Part shown: positions 8,283 through 16,528 of the stretch, piece after piece
Layout of the letters: each line of letters starts with the position of its first letter
How positions within the stretch are numbered: the stretch's first letter is position 1
NCBI GenBank assembly: GCA_965215355.1
Contig: CBDCDJ010000007.1
Coordinates: 3,844,001 to 3,908,000 of the forward strand
DNA length: 64,000 bases
Direction: 5' to 3'
Source of the DNA: CBDCDJ01 sp965215355
GTDB taxonomy: Bacteria; Deinococcota; Deinococci; Deinococcales; Trueperaceae
The notes under the pieces: model-generated
Seen by the model: the letters and a program-made list of their open reading frames with translations, nothing else
Databases searched by the model: none
What the model was told of the DNA's origin: nothing
Made by a program: the position numbers and the translations under genes

Positions 8283-9809
8283 CTACGCCGCGCTCGAGGC
8301 CCTGTCGAACGTACCCACCCCCTCGCCGCGCCGTCCGAACTGTAGCGCCCCGTCTTCCAAAGAGCCGTACCTGAGCGCGGCGATGTCCTGAAAATAATTC
8401 TGGTAAATAACCCAGGGCTTCGCCGCACCTTGCTTGGGCAACAGGTGCTCGGAGCGCCGGATGTAGCCCGACGTCAGGTTGACGGCGGGCCGCGTTTGCA
8501 TCGCGTCGTCCGGGGCGCGCGGTGTGCAGGTGTCGTAGCCGTGAGCGTCCATGTAGGCCAGCAGGCGGCACACGAACTTGGAAATCAGCTCGCACTTCAG
8601 CGTCCAAGAGGCGTTCGTGTAGCCCAGCGCCGCGGCGAAGTTGGGCACGCCGCTGTACAGCGCTCCCTTGTAAGAGAGAACTTTGGACACCTCTACGGGC
8701 GTGCCGTCCACGACGAGTTGAGCGCCGCCTATCACCTTGAGTTGCAGCCCCGTCGCAGTGACGATGACGTCCGCGTCTAAGTGTTCACCCGAGGCGAGGC
8801 GCAGGCCGGCTGCGGTAAAGGTGTCGATTTCGTCGGTGACGACGGACGCCGCGCCCGACTTGACGGCCTTGAAAAAGTCTCCGTCGGGCGCTAAGCACAG
8901 GCGCTGGTCCCAGGGGTTGTAGCGCGGCGTAAAGTGCTTTTCGACGTCGTAGTCGGGGCCGAGTTCGTCTTGAACCTTTTCGAGGAGCGAACGCTTGACC
9001 AACTCCGGTTGCCACCGCGCCATCCGGTAGACGTAGGTGCCGTAGAGTAAGTTCTTCCATCTCACCAGGCCGTGGGCGAGGCGGGACGGCAGGGCGCGGT
9101 GCAACCGCTTGGCGAGTTTGTCCTCGGCGGGCAGGGTGGCGATGTAGGAGGGCGAGCGTTGCAGCATGGTGACGTGCGCCGCCGAAGCAGCGAGTTCGGG
9201 AACCAAGGTGACGGCCGTCGCGCCGCTGCCTATAACGACGACCTTTTTTCCTTTCACGGAGAGGTCTTTGGGCCACGCCTGCGGGTGGACGAGGTGGCCT
9301 TCAAACTCATCCACACCCCGCCACTGCGGGGTGTAGCCCGCGTCGTAGTCGTAGTAGCCGCTGCACATGTAGAGAAAGTTGCAGGTATAGGGCGTGGGTG
9401 CGCCTTCGACGTAAAGCCGCCACTGCGCCTTGTCGGAGCACCACGCGGCACCGACCAGCTTGTGGTGATAGCGGATGTGCTTTGCTACGTCGAACGTCGC
9501 CGCGGTTTCTTTGATGTAGGAGAGAATGTCGGACCCGCCCGCCACAGACTTGTCGCCCGTCCAGGGTCTGAAGCTGAAACCGAGCGTTTCCATGTCCGAG
9601 TCCGAGCGGATGCCGGGGTAGCGGAACAGGTCCCAGGTGCCCCCCATCGCGCCGCGCGCCTCCAGCAGGGTGAAGCTTTTGCCCGGGCAGAGCCGTTGCA
9701 AGTAACAGGCCGCGCCGATGCCCGAGAGCCCCGCGCCGACGATGACGACGTCGAAGTGTTGTGCAGGACGCTGCTCGTGTTGTGTGGACAAGTCGGGCTC
9801 GCGGGTCAC
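8283..9809 (-). CDS. Flavin-containing monooxygenase, Baeyer-Villiger type
   Basis: 508 residues. FAD-binding motif VGAGLSGIGAA near the N-terminus, NADPH-binding motif VIGSGATAV mid-protein, and between them FEGHLVHPQAWP, which matches the FxGxxxHxxxW fingerprint of type I Baeyer-Villiger monooxygenases. The family inserts oxygen next to a ketone or oxidises thioethers using NADPH and O2. GTG start has a good AAAGGAG site. It precedes, on the opposite side of a degradative gene group, an SDR dehydrogenase that could supply ketones from alcohols and the haloalkane dehalogenase that could supply alcohols; this alcohol-ketone-ester pathway is inference. Confidence 0.92.
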   Translation of the reverse strand: MTREPDLSTQHEQRPAQHFDVVIVGAGLSGIGAACYLQRLCPGKSFTLLEARGAMGGTWDLFRYPGIRSDSDMETLGFSFRPWTGDKSVAGGSDILSYIKETAATFDVAKHIRYHHKLVGAAWCSDKAQWRLYVEGAPTPYTCNFLYMCSGYYDYDAGYTPQWRGVDEFEGHLVHPQAWPKDLSVKGKKVVVIGSGATAVTLVPELAASAAHVTMLQRSPSYIATLPAEDKLAKRLHRALPSRLAHGLVRWKNLLYGTYVYRMARWQPELVKRSLLEKVQDELGPDYDVEKHFTPRYNPWDQRLCLAPDGDFFKAVKSGAASVVTDEIDTFTAAGLRLASGEHLDADVIVTATGLQLKVIGGAQLVVDGTPVEVSKVLSYKGALYSGVPNFAAALGYTNASWTLKCELISKFVCRLLAYMDAHGYDTCTPRAPDDAMQTRPAVNLTSGYIRRSEHLLPKQGAAKPWVIYQNYFQDIAALRYGSLEDGALQFGRRGEGVGTFDRASSAA

Positions 9810-9947
9810 TGTCGGTCTCCTTTAGTTACAAACGCTCAGGTAAATTTTAAGGTCTTTGTGCAACTCTTCGTGTTTGTCACAGTATGTTTGTCGAGGCGTG
9901 TTTGTAAAAACGAGTTTGCCGAGGCGAAAACCGGCGGCCCCGCCACC

Positions 9948-10829
9948 TCACGCACCGCCCGACTTTTGCTTGCTCGCCCTTTTGGGGGGTTCGGCACCGA
10001 GGTTGCGTTCGAATTCCCTTTTTAGGAGGCGCCAGTAGGCGACGGGGGCGGCGCGCTGCACCGCCTCGATGAGGTGAGCGTCCGCGCCGACGAGCACGCG
10101 GCCGCGCCGCCGCCGAACGGCGTCCAAAACGGCGCCGGCGGCCGCCTCGGGCGTGGTTTTGACGTTTTCGGCAAAGCGCTGCATCCCCTGGCGCGCCGCT
10201 TCTTGGTCGGCGGCGGCGGCAATCCGCGCGCCGAGCGCGATGTTGGTTTTGACGCCGCCCGGATGAACCACAGTGACCCCGACGCGGCCCGCGAGTTCGT
10301 GCCGCAGCGCCTCGGTGAAGCCGCGCACGGCGAACTTGCTCGCCGAATAAGCCACGTTGCCCGGCGGCGCGACGATGCCGAAGATGCTCGACACGTTGAC
10401 CAGGTGCGCTTCGTTCGCGCCGTTTTTTTCGTTCAGCAAATAGGGCAAACAGGTTTTGGTGAGGGTGACGACCGCGCGGAAGTTGATGTTCATCAGCCAC
10501 TCGAACTCTTCCAAGGTGACCTCTTCGAAGGTGCCCTCGAGCCCCGCGCCCGCGTTGTTGACGAGGAGGGTCAGCCGCTCGTGGACGCTCATGACGTCCG
10601 CGACGAGCGCGCTGAGAGTTTCTGTCCGGGCGAGGTCGACGGTGTGCGCGCTGACCTCCGCGACGTGCCGCCGCGCGTCCGCCGCCACCGCTTGCAAGCC
10701 CGCTTCGTTTTTGTCGACCAACGCGAGGTGACACCCCCGCGCGGCGAGGTCCAGCGCCAGCGCTCGCCCGATGCCGCTCGCCGCGCCCGTGACGAGCGCG
10801 ACGCCGCCCCGAAACACGAAGGGCTTCAC
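9948..10829 (-). CDS. Short-chain dehydrogenase/reductase
   Basis: 293-residue classical SDR: cofactor motif TGAASGIG, NNAG, and catalytic Tyr/Lys in YSASKFAV. It has a basic C-terminal tail of some 40 residues beyond the core. GTG start (GTGAAGCCC). It lies 138 bp upstream of the Baeyer-Villiger monooxygenase on the same strand, suggesting a common metabolic context, and is divergent from the haloalkane dehalogenase. Substrate not determinable. Confidence 0.9.
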   Translation of the reverse strand: MKPFVFRGGVALVTGAASGIGRALALDLAARGCHLALVDKNEAGLQAVAADARRHVAEVSAHTVDLARTETLSALVADVMSVHERLTLLVNNAGAGLEGTFEEVTLEEFEWLMNINFRAVVTLTKTCLPYLLNEKNGANEAHLVNVSSIFGIVAPPGNVAYSASKFAVRGFTEALRHELAGRVGVTVVHPGGVKTNIALGARIAAAADQEAARQGMQRFAENVKTTPEAAAGAVLDAVRRRRGRVLVGADAHLIEAVQRAAPVAYWRLLKREFERNLGAEPPKRASKQKSGGA

Positions 10830-10985
10830 GCGGCGACGCCCTGCTTACGAAGGGGCAGACGTTGCGAGCCGGGCTTCGCGCTCCTCCTGAACCTCGTCAG
10901 AACGAGGCGTCTTGCAGCGTGGGCCTGCAGAGTACGGACACCGGTGCTCGAGCTTCGGTCGCTGCACAGGGTTGACAACACAGAG

Positions 10986-11014
10986 TTGACAATACGTCCA
11001 CCACCCCTTAGGCT
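10986..11014 (+). promoter_or_regulatory. Sigma-70-type promoter for the dehalogenase-tetR operon
   Basis: TTGACA (10986-10991), 17-bp spacer, TAGGCT (11009-11014). Confidence 0.6.
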
Positions 11015-11037
11015 TATCAGATACTGTTATTGGATAA
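11014..11037. promoter_or_regulatory. Imperfect palindromic operator, probable TetR target
   Basis: 24-bp imperfect palindrome with outer arms TTATC/GATAA and inner matching ATA/TAT, starting at the -10 box where a bound repressor would block transcription initiation. A TetR-family gene is the second gene of the operon, which is the usual autoregulatory arrangement; the pairing is inference. Confidence 0.5.
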
Positions 11038-11135
11038 AAGTCTAAAGGAGGGTTGGGCGGCTGTCAACTGTCGGTCCTGATAATTTCGTTTCGTCGGCGC
11101 GGCCTTGTCGAGAGGGCTTTAGTTGGGAGGACTCT

Positions 11136-11165
11136 GTTTAAGGGTGGCAAGTTTAAGGGTGGCAA
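11136..11165. repeat. 15-bp tandem duplication in the dehalogenase leader
   Basis: GTTTAAGGGTGGCAA occurs twice head to tail with no mismatch (11136-11150, 11151-11165). Confidence 0.9.
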
Positions 11166-11267
11166 AGGGGCTGACGTGAGTAGGACCGGGAGCGAAACGC
11201 CTGTGTCCGCCACCGACACAGTTTCTGCAGCGATGCCCCCTTCGACCCGACAGACCCGAGGAGACCC

Positions 11268-12206
11268 ATGCACGTTTTACGCACCCCCGATGAACGCTTT
11301 GTCAACCTGCCCGACTACCCGTTCGAGCCGAACTACCTCACCGTCCCGGACTTCGGGGGTGGCAATCTGCGCGTTCACTACCTGGACGAAGGCCGGGACT
11401 CAGAAAGTCAGTCCCAAGCCACCGTGCTGCTGCTGCACGGCGAACCTACCTGGTCGTACCTCTACCGCCACATGATTCCGCCGCTCGTCAGTGCGGGTTT
11501 TCGGGTCGTCGCGCCGGACCTGGTCGGCTTCGGTAAGTCGGACAAGCCCGCCCGAAAGAGCGACTACACCTACCGGCGGCACGTCGCCTGGATGAAAGCC
11601 GTTTTGTTCGAGCGGCTCGAGCTTAGAGACGTAACCCTCTTCTGCCAGGACTGGGGCTCGCTCATCGGGCTGCGGCTCGTGGCGGACCAGCCCGAACGCT
11701 TTGCGCGGGTCGTGCTCGCCAACGGCGGCTTGCCGACGGGCGACGAGGAAATGTCCAGTGAGTTTAAAATCTGGTTGACGTTCTCTAAACTCACACCCGT
11801 TTTGCCCGTCGGCAAGATTCTTCAAATCGGGACGACCACTGCGTTGGGACGGGACGTGCTCGAGGCCTACAACGCCCCCTTCCCGAGCGAGGCCTACAAG
11901 GCGGGCGCGCACGTTTTTCCTTCGCTCGTGCCCACCCGGCCGGACGACCCCGCCGCGCCCGCCAACCGCCGGGCGTGGGCCGTCTTGGAAACGTTCGACA
12001 AGCCTTTCTTGACCGCCTTCAGCGACCAAGATCCGATTACGAGAGGAGCCGAGCAGGCTTTCCGAACCCGCGTGCCGGGGGCGCGGGGCCAGCCGCACGT
12101 GACGACCCGGGGCGGCGGGCACTTCCTGCAAGAGGACAGGCCGGCCGAACTTGCCAGCCTCATCATTGCGTTTGTGGAGGGTACCCGGCGTCAGGAAACC
12201 CCGTGA
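11268..12206 (+). CDS. Haloalkane dehalogenase, HLD-I (DhlA-like) subfamily
   Basis: 312-residue alpha/beta-hydrolase that would hydrolyse carbon-halogen bonds to alcohol plus halide. Oxyanion region HGEPTWSYLYR is the DhlA form; nucleophile Asp128 followed by halide-binding Trp129 in FCQDWGS; acid within SDQD (Asp253/255); base His285 in GGGHFLQED. A second tryptophan (W169) in the cap region is a candidate second halide ligand. Close relatives without true dehalogenase activity exist, but the full triad and both tryptophans favour the name. ATG start follows CCCGAGGAGACCC. The TetR gene overlaps its stop codon (GTGA), so both are one transcriptional unit. Confidence 0.9.
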   Translation: MHVLRTPDERFVNLPDYPFEPNYLTVPDFGGGNLRVHYLDEGRDSESQSQATVLLLHGEPTWSYLYRHMIPPLVSAGFRVVAPDLVGFGKSDKPARKSDYTYRRHVAWMKAVLFERLELRDVTLFCQDWGSLIGLRLVADQPERFARVVLANGGLPTGDEEMSSEFKIWLTFSKLTPVLPVGKILQIGTTTALGRDVLEAYNAPFPSEAYKAGAHVFPSLVPTRPDDPAAPANRRAWAVLETFDKPFLTAFSDQDPITRGAEQAFRTRVPGARGQPHVTTRGGGHFLQEDRPAELASLIIAFVEGTRRQETP

Positions 12207-12889
12207 GCGTCCGCAAGCGCAGCAACGGCCTCGCGACTTATCAAAAAATGGTGCAGGCCGCCGTGTCCATCATGCGCGAGGAAGGCCCCGGCGGCGTCAC
12301 CACGGCGCGGCTCGCCGAGGCCTCGGGCATCGTCCAGTCGGGGTTTTACACGCACTTCAAAAACGTGGACGAGGCCATCGTCGCCGCTGCCGAGCAGACC
12401 GGCCAGCGCCTGCGCGAGGTCATCCGCAGTTGGCGCGCCGAAATCGTCGCGCTGGGCGGCGGCACCGTGCAGCAGCTTGCCGAGCACTACGCCGCGCTTC
12501 TCAAGCTGCTCTTGCGAGAGCGCCACTTCACCGAACTCTACCTGCAGTACCGCCGCGCGCCCGGCAGCTTGGGCGTGGTGTTGCGCCGTTTCGAGGCGAA
12601 CGTGCTGCGCGACGTAAGCGTTCACTTGGAGCAAATGCTGCACCCGAGCGCGCCTCTACAAAACACGCCTCTACAAGACAGAGACCGCCGGCAAGCCGAG
12701 CAAATCGTGGGCTTGTTCTGGGTCGCGGTGGACCGGGCGCTCTACGCCGAAGGCGAGCTTGCCGACGGCGACGTCGAGCGTTTGGCCCTGCAACTCGCCG
12801 TCCTTATCAAGGCGAGTGTGGAGCTTGGCTACGGCGCGCCGGACGAGCGCTTTCTGACTCGAGTCTCACTCGACTTGCTGAAACCCTGA
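12203..12889 (+). CDS. TetR/AcrR-family transcriptional regulator
   Basis: 228 residues. N-terminal TetR helix-turn-helix: AAVSIMREEGPGGVTTARLAEASG followed by the characteristic GFYTHFKNVDEAI. The C-terminal ligand domain is not assignable. The open frame begins earlier, but GTG at 12203 overlaps the dehalogenase stop (GTGA), has AGGAAA upstream, and starts just before the HTH. Probably represses the dehalogenase operon through the palindrome at 11014-11037. A 15-bp tandem duplication (12651-12680, one mismatch) gives the repeated residues TPLQ/APLQ in a surface-type loop. Confidence 0.92.
   Translation: MSVRKRSNGLATYQKMVQAAVSIMREEGPGGVTTARLAEASGIVQSGFYTHFKNVDEAIVAAAEQTGQRLREVIRSWRAEIVALGGGTVQQLAEHYAALLKLLLRERHFTELYLQYRRAPGSLGVVLRRFEANVLRDVSVHLEQMLHPSAPLQNTPLQDRDRRQAEQIVGLFWVAVDRALYAEGELADGDVERLALQLAVLIKASVELGYGAPDERFLTRVSLDLLKP
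12651..12680. repeat. 15-bp tandem duplication inside tetR
   Basis: CGCCTCTACAAAACA followed directly by CGCCTCTACAAGACA; in frame, adds five codons. Confidence 0.85.
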
Positions 12890-13055
12890 GCGAGCTTGCT
12901 GAAGATTTGCTCGAGCGGCGGCTCGGCCGTGCCGGTCGAACCTCTCAAAAACCTTTTCAGTGCCCGTTACGGAGGGCTACGGTTTGTCCGAAACAAGCCC
13001 GGCGGCGAGCTAAAAGTCGACCGTGGGTTATCATGACGGAACACTAAGGAGAAGT

Positions 13056-14198
13056 ATGAAAACTTGGTTGAGTGTAAGCGTGTTGGCGTTTGTGTCCTGG
13101 GTTCACGCGGGTCCCCTCGTGGCGATAGGCGGCGGTTTGACGTCCGAAAACGAGGCCGTGTACCGCACCATCATCGACCTGGCGGGCGCGGACCCAACCC
13201 TCTGCGTGTTCGGCACCGCGAGTTCCGACCCTCAAGACAGCGCCGCGGCCTACGTCGCGGACTTCGAGAGCTACGGCGCTGCGGCCGAAACGGTCGACAT
13301 CACCACCGACAACGCCGCGACGAGCACGAGCGACGAAGCGGTTTTGGAAACCATCCGCGGCTGCGACGGCTACTTTTTCACCGGCGGCGACCAGCGCCGC
13401 ATCACCGAGGCGCTGTTGGACGGGGGCGCGGACACGCCGGCCCTGGCCGCGCTGCGCGAACGGTTCGCAGCGGGCGCGCCCATTGCCGGGACGAGCGCCG
13501 GGCTCGCCGCGCTGAGCAACCCCATGATCAGCGGCGGTGTGAGCGTCGACACCCTTTTGTCGGGTCCCGACCCCGTCACCCTCGAGCCCGGTCTGGGATT
13601 TACCGACGTCCTTTTGGACCAGCACTCGGTCGAGCGGGGCCGTTTCGGCCGGTTGTTAGGCGCACTTTTTGAGACCAACGCCGGGCTCGGCGTCGGCGTG
13701 AGCGAGGACACCGCCGTGGTCATCCCCGAAACCGGCCCCTGGCGGGTCGTCGGCGCGGGCTACGTGGTGGTCCTGGAGGTGCCCGCGGGCAGCACGCTCG
13801 CGGCCCCCGACGGCGTAGAGATGAGTCTCATCTCGAGCGGCGACACCTTCGACCCCGAAACGGGTACCTTCAGCATTTTCGAAGGCCGTGACGCTGACGA
13901 GGTCGGCAGTTACTACGACCCCGGCACCATCTTTGCGGTGGACATCTTCGGCCCCGAGGTGTTGAGCAGTGTGCTCGAGCAGCTCATCGACTCGCCCGAA
14001 ACCCAAGCGAGCGGCTTGGGCTTCTTGGGCAGCAACGAGGCGAGTTTCCGCGCCGACGGCGTGCGGCTCGTGTTCGAGAAAACGTCTCAAACCCAAGGCT
14101 ACTGGGGCCGCGTCGACGGCGAAGACTACAGCGTCGTCCGCGTCGGCCTGCGTTTGGAACCCGTCGAGGTCAGCGTGTCGCCGCGCGGCAGCAACTGA
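13056..14198 (+). CDS. Secreted cyanophycinase-like S51 peptidase
   Basis: 380 residues. Signal peptide MKTWLSVSVLAFVSWVHA, then LVAIGGG, the usual beginning of the cyanophycinase fold. Nucleophile Ser147 in GTSAG, FFTGGDQ motif at about 107-112, and DQHSVERGRFGRLL with the conserved His and Arg. The family cleaves beta-Asp-Arg dipeptides from cyanophycin or related isoaspartyl bonds. A signal peptide suggests use of polymer from outside the cell (extracellular CphE-like enzymes are known), with no cphA synthetase here. ATG at 13056 has AAGGAGAA in front; an in-frame codon at 13023 was rejected because it would precede the signal peptide. C-terminal 120 residues are extra and unassigned. Confidence 0.85.
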   Translation: MKTWLSVSVLAFVSWVHAGPLVAIGGGLTSENEAVYRTIIDLAGADPTLCVFGTASSDPQDSAAAYVADFESYGAAAETVDITTDNAATSTSDEAVLETIRGCDGYFFTGGDQRRITEALLDGGADTPALAALRERFAAGAPIAGTSAGLAALSNPMISGGVSVDTLLSGPDPVTLEPGLGFTDVLLDQHSVERGRFGRLLGALFETNAGLGVGVSEDTAVVIPETGPWRVVGAGYVVVLEVPAGSTLAAPDGVEMSLISSGDTFDPETGTFSIFEGRDADEVGSYYDPGTIFAVDIFGPEVLSSVLEQLIDSPETQASGLGFLGSNEASFRADGVRLVFEKTSQTQGYWGRVDGEDYSVVRVGLRLEPVEVSVSPRGSN

Positions 14199-14267
14199 CC
14201 TCAGCAATTAGCCTCGGTAACCGACCTCGGCAACGACCGACGTTCGACCGGCGTCGTTTGGTACGAG

Positions 14268-15191
14268 TCAGGGCGCGGCGTCCAGCGAAACCTCAGGCGC
14301 AACCCTGCCCCGCGCGCTGAGGATCCCCAGCGCGGTCACGAAGCCGACCACGAGCTTCACCACGATGTCGGTAAAGACGACCTCCGTCATCCACGCGAGC
14401 GTCGCAAACGCCTCCCCGGCAAAAGCGAATACGGTGAAAATGAGCGTGTCGATGGGAATGCTCACCGCGTTCGAGGTCGCCACGCGTGTCAGCCAGCTTT
14501 TTTGGATGAAGCGCTGGTAGACTTCCGTGTCCGCCGTCTCGGAGAGGACAATCGCGGTGAAACTTACCACCACGTAGCGCAGCGGCGTCCCTAAAAAAAG
14601 CGCCGTGACGACGTTCAAAAACGCCGCCGCAAAAATCGTCAGGTAAGCGTAACGACGACCGTACTGGTGAACCCGGTCGCGCTGCGTGAAGGTCACGCCG
14701 AAAAAGAGCGTGCCGACGTTGACGAGGCCGTACCCGGGCAGCGGCAAAAAGCTGTCGAAGGTGTAGTTGGCGAGGAGCGTGCAGACGATGTACACGGTCA
14801 TCGCGGCGAGCAGCGGCGCGCGCTTTTTGAACAGTAGCGGGTAAAGTTCGGCCAACACGACGCCCGTAAGCGGTGCCAGCAAATAGAGCGAAGTGCCGGG
14901 TGCGCTGTCTCTCAGCAAAAAGGTGAGGCCGAGGTTGGCGGCGAGGGCGGCCCCCAAAGCAAACCAGCGGGGCTCGAGCCCCCGCCTCAGGCCCAGCAGC
15001 GGCGCGACGAACAGCGCCCCGAAGTACAGCACCACCACGAGCGGCAACTGCGGCAGCGGGTTCTGCCCGAACTGCGACAGTCTGAACAGCAACAAGCAGC
15101 CCGCTTGGGCGCTCAGGGTCAACAGGACATAGAAAAGGGGCGTGAGTCTTGGCAGCACGGGAAGGCCCTCCATTTTCATAGAGGCGGTCAT
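14268..15191 (-). CDS. VUT-family membrane transporter (probable queuosine precursor transporter, YhhQ-like)
   Basis: 307 residues, strongly hydrophobic with about eight to ten membrane segments. The C-terminal half carries family signs: TQRDRVHQYGR, SETADTEVYQ, and NAVSIPIDTLIF. The family imports preQ0/preQ1-type queuosine precursors. It is longer than typical YhhQ (about 220 residues) because of an N-terminal block of further helices. The frame is open to 15260 but the ATG at 15191 has GGGAGGTGA immediately upstream and a TATACT box near 15216. Separate from the divergent thioesterase gene. Confidence 0.82.
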   Translation of the reverse strand: MTASMKMEGLPVLPRLTPLFYVLLTLSAQAGCLLLFRLSQFGQNPLPQLPLVVVLYFGALFVAPLLGLRRGLEPRWFALGAALAANLGLTFLLRDSAPGTSLYLLAPLTGVVLAELYPLLFKKRAPLLAAMTVYIVCTLLANYTFDSFLPLPGYGLVNVGTLFFGVTFTQRDRVHQYGRRYAYLTIFAAAFLNVVTALFLGTPLRYVVVSFTAIVLSETADTEVYQRFIQKSWLTRVATSNAVSIPIDTLIFTVFAFAGEAFATLAWMTEVVFTDIVVKLVVGFVTALGILSARGRVAPEVSLDAAP

Positions 15192-15293
15192 GTCACCTCC
15201 CGCCGGAAGGAAAGTATAGCAAGCCGAGCAGGAACGAGTTGAAAGGGGCTTACTCGGCACTTTCCATTCCTGCTCCGCCCCGCCCGGATTGGC

Positions 15294-15299
15294 TATGCT
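15294..15299 (+). promoter_or_regulatory. -10 box (TATGCT) of the thioesterase gene, leaderless type
   Basis: TATGCT, six bases (TGGGCT), ATG. Same geometry as the amidase promoter. Confidence 0.55.
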
Positions 15300-15305
15300 T
15301 GGGCT

Positions 15306-15704
15306 ATGGAGTCATTCTTAGGCACGCCCCCCGACACCCTGCTCGAGACCCTGAACATCACCGTGACCGAAGCCGGCCCCGAGCGCGTCGTCGCCACCAT
15401 GCCCGTGACGCCGAGGGTTCACCAACCCTTCGGCATCCTCCACGGCGGCGCGTCGGTGGTTCTTGCCGAAACCGTCGCCAGCATCGGCGCTTCGGTAACT
15501 ATCGACCTGAACACTCAGCACGCCGTGGGTTTGGAAATCAACGCCAACCACATCCGCGCCGTGCGCGACGGTACTCTCACCGGCACCGCCACGCCGCTCC
15601 ACAAAGGCCGCAGCACCCAGGTTTGGAGCGTCGAAATCCTTGACGAGGCTGGCAAACTGGTTTGTACCTCGCGCTGTACGATGGCGATTATCGAAGCAAA
15701 GTAG
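15306..15704 (+). CDS. Hotdog-fold acyl-CoA thioesterase (PaaI/YdiI family)
   Basis: 132 residues, full length for the family. Motif PFGILHGGASVVLAET contains the HGG turn and the catalytic Glu; the central helix and beta-sheet pattern follow. Family members hydrolyse 1,4-dihydroxy-2-naphthoyl-CoA (menaquinone pathway) or aryl/acyl-CoA; a menaquinone role is plausible for this lineage but nothing nearby supports it directly. Ends 67 bp before lutA. Confidence 0.9.
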   Translation: MESFLGTPPDTLLETLNITVTEAGPERVVATMPVTPRVHQPFGILHGGASVVLAETVASIGASVTIDLNTQHAVGLEINANHIRAVRDGTLTGTATPLHKGRSTQVWSVEILDEAGKLVCTSRCTMAIIEAK

Positions 15705-15742
15705 CAGGTACCGCGCCCTGGCACCACCGAGCCGTACGCCTT

Positions 15743-15748
15743 TATAAT
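15743..15748 (+). promoter_or_regulatory. -10 box (TATAAT) of the lutABC operon
   Basis: Consensus TATAAT 23 bp before the lutA start; the -35 region is weak, so an activator may be needed (inference). Confidence 0.6.
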
Positions 15749-15771
15749 GAGGCAAACGAAAGGCGGTACCT

Positions 15772-16518
15772 TTGCGCGCAGCCCTGTTTGCGACCTGTTT
15801 GGCGGACCAACTTTTCCCCGAGGTGGCGGTGGCCTCGGTCAAGTTGCTGCGGCACCTGGGCGTTACCGTTGCGTTTCCCGAGCGGCAGACCTGTTGCGGC
15901 CAACCCGCCTACAATGCGGGCTACCACCGCGAGACGACCCAAATCGCCGAGCATCACCTGGAGGTTTTCGAGGGTTTCGACTACGTCGTGCTGCCCTCGG
16001 GCTCGTGCGGGGCGATGGTGAAGACGCACTACCCGGAACTCTTAAACGAAGCGCCTGAATTGTTCGCAAAGGCTCGAGACTTAGCGGGTCGCACCTACGA
16101 ACTCACGACCTTCATCACCGAGGTTTTAAAAGTCGACGACGTCGGCGCGAACCTGTCGAACACGCGCGTGACCTATCACGACTCGTGCCACGCGCTGCGT
16201 TTTATGGGCGTGCGGGACGCGCCGAGAAAGCTTCTCAAAGCAGCCGGGGCGGAGCTGCTCGAGGCCGCCAACTGTGACGTCTGCTGCGGCTTCGGCGGTT
16301 TGTTCAGCGTGAAGATGCCCGACATTAGCGCGGCGATGGCGCGGCAGAAGGTCGCGGGTATTAAAGCGACGGGGGCCGGTGTCCTCACTTCGACCGACGG
16401 CGGCTGCCTCATGCAAATCAAAGGAACGCTGCACCGTGAACAGGTCGGCGTCGAGGTCAAACACGTCGCGGAACTTCTGTGGGAAGGCGTCGAGCGCGCT
16501 TCCAAAGTCGCGGCTTAG
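15772..16518 (+). CDS. lutA: Lactate utilisation protein LutA (LldE), Fe-S/CCG-domain protein
   Basis: 248 residues. Two cysteine-rich CCG domains: TCCGQPAYNAGY with PSGSCGAMVKTHYP, and YHDSCHALRFMG with CCGFGG, then the conserved TDGGCLMQI. Subunit of the LutABC complex that oxidises L-lactate to pyruvate at the membrane. TTG start is inferred: it begins the domain, follows an AAAGGCGG site, and no ATG is available in frame. First gene of an operon with lutB 10 bp downstream. Confidence 0.92.
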   Translation: MRAALFATCLADQLFPEVAVASVKLLRHLGVTVAFPERQTCCGQPAYNAGYHRETTQIAEHHLEVFEGFDYVVLPSGSCGAMVKTHYPELLNEAPELFAKARDLAGRTYELTTFITEVLKVDDVGANLSNTRVTYHDSCHALRFMGVRDAPRKLLKAAGAELLEAANCDVCCGFGGLFSVKMPDISAAMARQKVAGIKATGAGVLTSTDGGCLMQIKGTLHREQVGVEVKHVAELLWEGVERASKVAA

Positions 16519-16528
16519 AAAGGCGAAC

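Larger units (their letters stand above)
10830..11267. other. 438-bp divergent intergenic region between SDR and haloalkane dehalogenase
   Basis: Contains no believable gene; a frame opening with TTG at 11053 overlaps the dehalogenase and has no recognisable content. It is rich in control-like structure: repeated GTTGACAA at 10971 and 10985, a promoter at 10986-11014, an imperfect palindrome at 11014-11037, and a 15-bp tandem duplication at 11136-11165. The predicted leader before the dehalogenase start is about 250 nt, unusually long for this window. Confidence 0.5.

Noticed and set aside
11053..11475. TTG-started frame with a purine-rich site overlapping the dehalogenase
   Set aside because: The spacing to the start is too short, the sequence spans tandem repeats and it runs into a well-supported gene in another frame.
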